Positions 1-5,681 of a stretch of 6,780 nucleotides of DNA are shown here, piece after piece. Source of the stretch: Chitinophagaceae bacterium (GTDB lineage: Bacteria > Bacteroidota > Bacteroidia > Chitinophagales > Chitinophagaceae). Below the pieces are notes generated by a model. The model was not told the DNA's origin. It searched no databases and saw only the letters and a program-made list of their open reading frames with translations. The stretch's first letter is position 1. The number at the start of each line of letters is the position of its first letter. The stretch covers positions 1 through 6,780 of the forward strand of contig JAEUVI010000018.1 of NCBI GenBank assembly GCA_016787105.1. Direction: 5' to 3'. Made by a program: the position numbers and the translations under genes.

Positions 1-338
1 AAACCAACAGAACGCACAATGGTTACTACAAAGGAGGTCAAACATACATACCACCGGGCATTAACCTGAAAGATGTAAACCCCAGGCCGATAAGCCCGGA
101 TATACCAGCAAACGGATTAATCGGATGTTTTTCTGATGATAACAAATACCTGATGGCAACAGCATGGGATCATTACCAGGAATTGTTCCAGGGCATATTT
201 GTTTGTATTCACAGCGATCCAAGAATAGGAGGATTACAACCGGGAGAAGTGAAACATCTTCATGGTAAAATGTATTTCCTGAAAAATGATCCGGCTGAAT
301 TATTAAAGCGGTATAAAAAAGATTTTCCAATGAATTAG
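1..338 (+). CDS. C-terminal fragment of an unrecognised protein (5' end outside window)
   Basis: The frame beginning at base 3 is open from the left edge to the TAG at 336-338 and gives 111 residues; bases 1-2 belong to the preceding codon. An internal ATG at 153 is not a credible start, because upstream residues such as YYKGGQTYIPPG and PANGLIGCFSDDNKYL read as ordinary protein continuous with what follows. I do not recognise the family. Visible are a WDHYQELFQGIFVCIHSDP stretch, then a G-x-x-PGE turn, a short HGKMYFL beta-strand-like segment, and a charged tail ending ELLKRYKKDFPMN. This pattern of aromatic and beta-prone segments would suit the last strands of a beta-sandwich domain in a carbohydrate-related protein, but that is a guess from style. 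It converges on the GH109 gene with a 59-bp gap in which I see no convincing terminator. Coding status is solid; function is unknown. Confidence 0.8.
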   Translation, partial: TNRTHNGYYKGGQTYIPPGINLKDVNPRPISPDIPANGLIGCFSDDNKYLMATAWDHYQELFQGIFVCIHSDPRIGGLQPGEVKHLHGKMYFLKNDPAELLKRYKKDFPMN

Positions 339-397
339 CTACAACATGACAAATTCGCAAAATCAACTTTACAATAAAAGCACATCAGGCTAATAGG

Positions 398-1756
398 TTA
401 AAACTCATCATTAATCCCAAACTTTGGTTTGCGGTACATCCATTGTCCATTGGTAAAATCAGGAAAGTCTACCGTCTGGTAGCCAAGTTCTATACTTTTT
501 TCGCTAAGTGGGGTAACGGCGCTCCACGCGGCGGCATCATACACATCCATCAATGGGGCTACACGGCGCTTAATCGCTTCAATAAATCCATGCAGTACAA
601 AGAAGTCAATACCGCCATGGCCGGCGGCCTTTTCATTCTCTTTGTTAGCCCAGCGTTTCCAGAGCGGATGATCATATTTATCAAGCCATGATTGCTGGTC
701 GTCCCACTCGTGGTGCTTTGGTGATACTCCTTCCACATAAATGCCTTTATTTACCTGCATCCACAATCCGTTAGTGCCTTGTACCCTGTACCCGAGTGAA
801 TAGGGACGTGGCAGGTTTGTATCGTGCTGCAGTAAAATGGTTTCACCATTGGCGCATTTGATATGAGTAGTAACAATATCTCCGAGCTTAAACTCAACCT
901 TTGCATTGGGATTATTGGCCCCGCCTTTCTTTACAATATAATCATGAAGCCCTCTCGTTTTTGTTGCAAATGAACTGAGCGATAAAAAACGGTTGCCGTG
1001 ATTTATATCAATCATGGTAGCCACGGGCCCGAGTCCATGCGTGGGGTAAAGATCACCAGTCCGGTGAACAGAATGATTGGTTCTCCACCGTGCCTCAGAA
1101 AACGCTTTTTCGCCAAACTCCACCCCACTGTCGTATGGGTCAATGCCGTTATTAAATTTTACACCCCTTAAATCATGCTGGTATCCGGCTTGCAAATGAA
1201 TAATTTCTCCAAACACAGCCTGGCGTACCATATTTAATACAGCCATTACATCACGGAAATAACAGGCATTCTCCAGCATGGTAACATGCGCATTTTGTTT
1301 TTCCGCTTCACGAACTACAGCCCAATGATCTTCCAGCGTAATTCCCAGTACTACTTCGGTAGCAACATATTTAATACCTGCCTGAAGACTGTCAATGATC
1401 ATCGGTGTATGCCATTCCCATGGAGTAGCGATAAGTACGGCATCAATATTTTTTTGTTCCAGGAGTTTTAGATATTCATGCGTATCGCCTTTGAATATCT
1501 TTGGCATTGTCTTACCCGATTTCCTGATAATATCGGTTGCCATACCAATCATTCTGTCATCTACATCGCAGATAGCAACAACATCCACATCATTTCTGCG
1601 AAGTGCATTATCCAAATGGGCCTGGCCTCGCAACCCAACTCCTATTATCGCCAGCCTGACTTTATTTTCCGGAGATGAGGCAAAGCCCTGAAAAGGATAA
1701 AGCCCGATAGCAGCCGAAGCCAGTGCCGTATTTTTTACAAATGTTCTCCTTTCCAT
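398..1756 (-). CDS. GH109-type NAD-dependent glycosidase (alpha-N-acetylgalactosaminidase family), Tat-exported
   Basis: The 452-residue product belongs to the Gfo/Idh/MocA fold and closely matches glycoside hydrolase family 109 as I recall the Elizabethkingia enzyme. Family members hydrolyse alpha-N-acetylgalactosaminides through transient oxidation at C3 by a tightly held NAD+. The N-terminus MERRTFVKNTALASAA has the RR-x-F-x-K pattern of a twin-arginine leader, as expected for export of a cofactor-loaded protein. A Rossmann glycine motif, IIGVGLRG, lies at about 37-44 and an acidic CDVDD at about 63-67. The family blocks PWEWH (112-116), GYQHDLR (191-197), GVEFGEKAFSEARWRTNH (211-228), LYPTHG (236-241), HDTNLPRPY (311-319), AGHGG (378-382), TPLSEKS (415-421) and a PDFTNGQW tail are all present. 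His194, Tyr237 and His240 correspond to residues I associate with the active site. Length is normal for the family. The ATG at 1754-1756 places the leader correctly, and no Shine-Dalgarno is seen. The gene is divergent from the second oxidoreductase. Substrate range beyond GalNAc is inference. Confidence 0.94.
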   Translation of the reverse strand: MERRTFVKNTALASAAIGLYPFQGFASSPENKVRLAIIGVGLRGQAHLDNALRRNDVDVVAICDVDDRMIGMATDIIRKSGKTMPKIFKGDTHEYLKLLEQKNIDAVLIATPWEWHTPMIIDSLQAGIKYVATEVVLGITLEDHWAVVREAEKQNAHVTMLENACYFRDVMAVLNMVRQAVFGEIIHLQAGYQHDLRGVKFNNGIDPYDSGVEFGEKAFSEARWRTNHSVHRTGDLYPTHGLGPVATMIDINHGNRFLSLSSFATKTRGLHDYIVKKGGANNPNAKVEFKLGDIVTTHIKCANGETILLQHDTNLPRPYSLGYRVQGTNGLWMQVNKGIYVEGVSPKHHEWDDQQSWLDKYDHPLWKRWANKENEKAAGHGGIDFFVLHGFIEAIKRRVAPLMDVYDAAAWSAVTPLSEKSIELGYQTVDFPDFTNGQWMYRKPKFGINDEF

Positions 1757-1950
1757 AAATCGTATTTAAAAGGTTGTTCAATTATTTTTTTTGTTTTTCC
1801 TTTAAATCATAAATTTACAATTCTTTTCACTATTTAAGTTAAATTAAAGGAAAACAAATAATTTTAGGTAATAAATTGTTTCAAAATATACCTGGTTCTC
1901 GCAAATGGTTAATGAAACCGCAAAAACGATTAAAGGTGAATGGACAAAAA
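1757..1950. promoter_or_regulatory. Divergent intergenic control region between the two oxidoreductase genes
   Basis: This very AT-rich stretch of 194 bp separates the start codons of two divergent genes, so it must hold both promoters unless transcription enters from elsewhere. The best match to the Bacteroidota promoter pattern (TTTG, then TAnnTTTG) on the + strand is TTTG at 1790-1793, a 16-base spacer, and TAAATTTA at 1810-1817. It lacks only the final G, but the spacer is slightly short. On the - strand a TTTG at 1855-1858 is followed 18 bases later by a poor TAAATAGT, so that promoter is uncertain. A short perfect dyad, ATTTAA-G-TTAAAT, lies at 1832-1844 and could be an operator or an accident of AT content. 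The promoter assignments are weak; the divergent arrangement is certain. Confidence 0.5.
1780..1863. repeat. Imperfect inverted repeat spanning the divergent promoter region
   Basis: The - strand reads AATTATTTGTTTTCCTTTAA across 1863-1844. The + strand carries the same string at 1780-1805, differing only by extra T residues in its two T-runs: eight Ts instead of three before the G, and five instead of four after it. The arms point towards each other across a 38-base spacer (1806-1843), so each gene has one copy upstream in the same relative orientation. Each copy contains the TTTG that could serve as a -33 element. The arrangement could be paired promoter elements or two half-sites for one regulator. 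The low-complexity content lowers confidence in a functional reading. Confidence 0.5.
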
Positions 1951-2958
1951 ATGATTTACAGATCAAGAAGGAAATTCATTAAGGATATATCCGGGGCGGG
2001 GTTTGCTTTGGGTATTAGTTATTATGCTGATCTGGTTTCAACAGCTAAGAAACGAATCGGCATTATAGGTCTTGATACTTCACATAGTATTGAATTTACA
2101 AAGCTGCTCAATGATCCGCTTGCCGGTACAGCATACAAGGGCTTTAAAATAGTTGCCGCTTATCCTTATGGCAGCAGGGACATAGAATCGGCCAGCAGCA
2201 GAATTCCTGCTTATACAGAAGAAGTTAAAAAAATGGGAGTGGATATTGCAGATTCCATTCCTGATCTGCTAAAGAAAACGGATGTGATACTCCTGGAAAC
2301 AAATGATGGAAGATTGCATTTGGAGCAAGCCCTGCAGGTAATAAAAGCAGGCAAGCCTTTATTTATTGATAAACCAATGGCCGCTTCTTTAAAAGATGCA
2401 ATGGCTATTTATGAAGCGGCGGAAGAGCACAAAGTGCCTGTGTTTTCTTCTTCCGCGTTGAGATTTATGGAAGATGTACAAAGTATTGTAAATGGGAAAA
2501 TCGGGAAAATAACAGGCGCTGACGTATTCAGTCCTGCATACATTGAAAAAACACATCCCGATCTTTTCTGGTACGGCATACATGGTATCGAAACCCTTTT
2601 TACCCTGATGGGCACAGGATGTAAAAATGTAACGCGTATACATACAGAAGATACGGATATAGCAGTGGGAGTTTGGGCAGATGGCCGTATGGGTGTATTC
2701 AGGGGAATACGTTCGGGGCAAAAAGATTTTGGCGGTACCTCTTTCGGGGAAAAAGGTATTTCCCCATTTGGAAAATTTACAGGTTACCAGCCTTTATTAT
2801 CACAAATCACATCCTTTTTTGAATCAGGTATAGCACCTGTAAATAAAGAAGAGACATTGGAAATACTTGCATTTATGGAAGCTGCCGATGAAAGCAAGCT
2901 TACTGGAAAAGCAGTAAGCCTCGAAGAAGTATTCCGGAAAGCAAAAGAAAAAAATTGA
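1951..2958 (+). CDS. Gfo/Idh/MocA family oxidoreductase with Tat leader
   Basis: The 335-residue product has an N-terminal Rossmann-type domain and a C-terminal alpha/beta domain in the order typical of Gfo/Idh/MocA enzymes, which usually oxidise or epimerise sugars and polyols with NAD(P). The ATG at 1951 is preferred because it puts SRRKFIK, an excellent twin-arginine motif, at residues 5-11, followed by a hydrophobic GAGFALGI segment. The same frame stays open upstream to a TTG at 1876, with another ATG at 1912, but those would add 13-25 basic residues ahead of the leader. Visible motifs are RIGIIGLDTSH (35-45), DVILLETNDG (111-120), IDKP (139-142, the equivalent of the family EKP motif that holds the active-site lysine) and FWYGIHGIETLF (206-217), with a candidate catalytic His211. 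The Rossmann loop departs from G-x-G-x-x-G: Asp42 and Ser44 replace two glycines. It precedes the split lyase-like gene by 25 bp, so the two are probably one operon. The substrate cannot be read from the sequence. Confidence 0.9.
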   Translation: MIYRSRRKFIKDISGAGFALGISYYADLVSTAKKRIGIIGLDTSHSIEFTKLLNDPLAGTAYKGFKIVAAYPYGSRDIESASSRIPAYTEEVKKMGVDIADSIPDLLKKTDVILLETNDGRLHLEQALQVIKAGKPLFIDKPMAASLKDAMAIYEAAEEHKVPVFSSSALRFMEDVQSIVNGKIGKITGADVFSPAYIEKTHPDLFWYGIHGIETLFTLMGTGCKNVTRIHTEDTDIAVGVWADGRMGVFRGIRSGQKDFGGTSFGEKGISPFGKFTGYQPLLSQITSFFESGIAPVNKEETLEILAFMEAADESKLTGKAVSLEEVFRKAKEKN

Positions 2959-2983
2959 ATTAATCCCATACACAAAGAGAGAT

Positions 2984-4744
2984 ATGCTGTTAAAAAAAGA
3001 ATTATCCATCATTGCAATATTGTTGATTACAGGCATTATTGTGAATGCACAATCAAAGGCTTCGCCTGTAACAACTACTGAATTACCTGCACGTTACTTT
3101 CAACTGCTCGAATCCGGAATTGCAATTGTAGAAAAACGCATGGATGCAGAACCAGGCGCATCGCTTGCAACATTAGAGTCGCAACCCGGCTGGATACATT
3201 TTCCCAATGCGATACTGATGCCTGCGGTTTTATATACTAAAAAACATCCGGCCAATAAAAAATTTGCTGACGCAAAGATGTTAGCCTTAGCCTTGCGCAT
3301 TGGCGATTTCCTGGTAGAGGAGCAAGAAAAAGGAAATTATTCCAAACGTGGCGATAGCGATTGGGACACTTATATGTGGCTGGAAGCATATCGTATCCTG
3401 GAAAATAAATTAGGAGAAGAACGCCGTTTACGCTGGAAAAAAGTTTTATTGGAAGAAATGGCATTATTAGAACCGAAGCTTGTTAAACGATTAGACTATC
3501 CCTGGTAAAACGCACCATTTATTATTACTTCACCTAATCATTATGCTATTTATGCATCTGCCTTGTTGGTAGGCGGTCATGTATTTAACAAACCTGATTG
3601 GGTGAAAATGTCAACAAGGGTATTGCATCGTTTCTGTGTGCATGAACAAACGGCAGATGGATACTGGGGTGAACATAGCCAGGCGGGGCCTACTACCGGT
3701 TACGACTACCTGACACTTACTCAAATTGCTGTGTACTGGGAATATTCCAAAGACCCCGATGCCCTTAAAGCACTGCGCCGCTCTACCGACTTCCATAAAT
3801 ATTTCACCTATCCGGATGGCACCCCGGTTGAAACTATTAATGACCGCAACCGTTTCTGGGGAGTTTCCATGTGGGGGCATTTTGGTTTTTCTCATTTCCC
3901 GGATGGAAGACGCTATGCTGAATTTCTGACAAGTCATTTTCCATATGCCGGGGATTTAAATTCTTATGGCGGCAATATGCAATCATTTGGCCGTATTGCC
4001 CAGGACGTACTTTACTTTCACGAAGGAAAAACAGCGCCTATACCGCAAGACAAACTCAATTATGCTCATGAAATGAAAGTGCCAGCAGGCATCCGCAAAA
4101 CGGGGCCCTGGGTCACTACCTATTCAGGAATTATAGCACCTGCTGTCAGTCTCAATAATTTCTTTCTCGACCGCCAGGGAAATTTCAGTGTTTTCAATAA
4201 TAAAACAGGTTTAATTATTAGTGGCGCCAATTCAAAACGGCAACCCGAACTTGCAACATTTACTGAAGTTACCGGCACAGATAGTATTCACATGCCCGTT
4301 AGCAGCAGTTTACAAATGAATGAGCAGGTTGATAAACTATCTCTTGCATACAATGTTTTTTTTGCAACGATTGAGGTTCCCAAACCATCAGCAACCCAAT
4401 TAAAATTTCAAATCATATCAACATATAAATTAGAACGGGCTGTTTCGGAGCTTAACCTGCAGTTGGTATTGAAGCCCGGCGAAACAATTGAAACCGGTGC
4501 TGGCAAAAAAGTAATATTAAGCGAAAATAAAATTGACTGGAGTGATGCAGAACTGGGAGGATGGATAAAACACAATGGATGGGTAATGCAAATTCCTCCC
4601 GGAATGCATTTAAGCTGGCCTGTGTTTCCATTTAATCCTTATAAAAATAAACCGGAAACAGAATTATCGCTGGCTGTTGGCAGGCTCTTTACTCCTCTTA
4701 AAAACGAAGACCAGCAATTTCAATTTGCATTGGAAGTAAAATAA
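2984..4744 (+). pseudogene. Secreted alpha/alpha-toroid, polysaccharide-lyase-like protein split by an in-frame TAA
   Basis: Bases 2984-3508 encode 174 residues ending in RLDYPW and a TAA at 3506-3508. The same frame continues without another stop to the TAA at 4742-4744. Read through, the protein would have 586 residues, and the sequence crosses the stop smoothly (LDYPW-stop-NAPFIITSPNHYAIYA), so one ancestral gene is evident. Residues 1-22 form a Sec signal peptide (MLLKKELSIIAILLITGIIVNA). About 30-310 is helix-rich with paired aromatic segments such as SDWDTYMWLEAYR, TGYDYLTLTQIAVYWEYS and FTYPDGTPVETI, like an alpha/alpha toroid. About 360-586 is beta-rich, as in heparinase II/III-like and alginate lyase-like proteins. 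Asn185-His186 with Tyr240 or Tyr242 could be lyase catalytic residues; this is inferred by analogy only. The downstream half begins with no good start (TTG at 3563, first in-frame ATG at 3608) and has no signal peptide. No Pfam or PL family can be named with confidence. A sequencing error or a recent nonsense mutation would explain the single lesion. Confidence 0.8.
3506..3508 (+). other. Premature in-frame TAA within the lyase-like gene (codon 175)
   Basis: The codons around it read TAT CCC TGG TAA AAC GCA CCA. The frame is unchanged on both sides, so this is a nonsense codon and not a frameshift. TAA is one base away from Tyr, Gln, Lys, Glu, Ser and Leu codons. Other genes in the window end in TAA at sensible family C-termini (GH109 at 398-400, the dehydrogenase at 5682-5684), so a reassigned TAA is not supported. 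Termination here would leave only the first third of the toroid and remove the candidate Asn-His motif ten residues downstream. Confidence 0.85.
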
Positions 4745-4810
4745 AACACAGCGAATATTGTATTGATAATTTTATTTCATTCTAATCGCTAACGATAAGC
4801 ATGATGTACA

Positions 4811-4843
4811 TTTCTCTTTAGTAGTAAAAAAATAAAAGAGAAA
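4811..4843. terminator. Weak hairpin in the convergent gap, possible bidirectional terminator
   Basis: TTTCTCTTT at 4811-4819 pairs perfectly with AAAGAGAAA at 4835-4843, giving a 9-bp, AT-rich stem with a 15-base A-rich loop. It lies between the end of the lyase-like gene (4744) and the end of the esterase gene (4867), where a shared terminator would be expected. Neither strand has a U-tract directly after the stem and the stem has only two G-C pairs, so its stability is doubtful. The rest of the 122-bp gap shows nothing else recognisable. Confidence 0.3.
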
Positions 4844-4866
4844 ATTCTAATAGACTGGTAATTATT

Positions 4867-5673
4867 TCAACGCTGTGAAAGTTTTCCAAAGAATCGTAAC
4901 GAATCACCAATATGCTTTTCCCAATAAGGCCATTCATGACCGCCGGGATTTTCTTCGTAGCCATGTTCTATTCCTGCCGATGTTAGCATTTGATGCAACT
5001 TGCGGTTATGCTCAATCAGCAAATCATCCGTACCACAATCAAACCGAAGCGGCGCAAGCTGCTCCCGGTGTTTTTGTATGGTTTCAAAAACATCTTCATC
5101 CGTTTTATTTTGCTGGCGGTAATTTTCCAGGTTTTCTTCCACAAATAATTTCATTTGCTCCAGGCTGGTAATAGCAGAATGAGCGGATATACCTTTGAAT
5201 TTATTTCCATACTTAGCGCCTATCCGCAAAGCGCCAAAGCCGCCCATAGATAGGCCGCAAATAAAAACAGGTGAAGAAGAGGAAACGCCGTCAATCATTT
5301 CTTTCAATGATTCAACAACATCTTCAACAATCCATTTTTCAAAATCATAGCCACTGTGTGCCATGTAGGCTGACCCATCGCCCCATAATCCATCAGAAGG
5401 CATAGCAATAATCATTGCTGGTATTTCGCCCTGCTCAATCATTTTCATAGCCTGCAAATGCACACCGGTTCCCATTGCCCATGACCATGCGCTGCCGTAA
5501 ACACCATGTAATAATATCACTACCGGCAACGCACTGTCTTTTTTAATTGCGGGTGGTACAAAAACACAAATATCTCCCCGTCCTTTCAGGTTCGGAGTCT
5601 TCACCGTAATAAAGCGAAGATTGTTTACCTCAAATCTTGGGTCTGATATTTCAATCGTTCTGAATGATGACAT
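4867..5673 (-). CDS. Cytoplasmic alpha/beta-hydrolase, esterase D/FrmB-type (putative esterase family)
   Basis: The 268-residue product is a complete alpha/beta-hydrolase of the putative esterase family that includes tributyrin esterases and S-formylglutathione hydrolases; such enzymes hydrolyse short acyl esters or thioesters. The oxyanion-hole region is LLHGVYG (54-60). The nucleophile elbow GLSMGG (140-145) gives Ser142. The acid is Asp216 or Asp217 in FDCGTDD (211-217). The histidine is His246 in GGHEWPYW (244-251). All three catalytic positions are present and correctly ordered. There is no signal peptide, so it should act in the cytoplasm, which argues against a direct role in extracellular acetylated or feruloylated glycans. 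The ATG at 5671-5673 is 8 bp after the stop of the upstream dehydrogenase, so the two genes are almost certainly co-transcribed and the ester may derive from that enzyme's product. No Shine-Dalgarno is visible, as is usual in this phylum. The true substrate is not determined. Confidence 0.9.
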   Translation of the reverse strand: MSSFRTIEISDPRFEVNNLRFITVKTPNLKGRGDICVFVPPAIKKDSALPVVILLHGVYGSAWSWAMGTGVHLQAMKMIEQGEIPAMIIAMPSDGLWGDGSAYMAHSGYDFEKWIVEDVVESLKEMIDGVSSSSPVFICGLSMGGFGALRIGAKYGNKFKGISAHSAITSLEQMKLFVEENLENYRQQNKTDEDVFETIQKHREQLAPLRFDCGTDDLLIEHNRKLHQMLTSAGIEHGYEENPGGHEWPYWEKHIGDSLRFFGKLSQR

Positions 5674-5681
5674 AAAAATTT

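Noticed and set aside
339..397. Terminator between the first fragment and the GH109 gene
   Set aside because: Only a trivial 3-bp pairing (AGC/GCT near 379-391) was found, with no T-tract.
1876..1950. N-terminal extension of the second oxidoreductase from TTG 1876 or ATG 1912
   Set aside because: It would put 13-25 basic residues ahead of a well-formed twin-arginine leader, so the start at 1951 fits better. The extension cannot be fully excluded without transcript data.
2389..2721. Open frames antisense to the second oxidoreductase
   Set aside because: They lie wholly opposite a convincing gene, with cysteine- and histidine-rich shadow composition and no recognisable motif.
3506..3508. Alternative genetic code or programmed recoding of TAA
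   Set aside because: TAA ends the GH109 and dehydrogenase genes at normal family C-termini, and no obvious recoding structure is seen after this codon.
3563..4744. A separate gene starting at TTG 3563
   Set aside because: It is in the same frame as the upstream 174-residue fragment, the intervening codons read as protein, it begins in the middle of a helix-like segment, and it lacks a signal peptide. It is the rest of the split gene.
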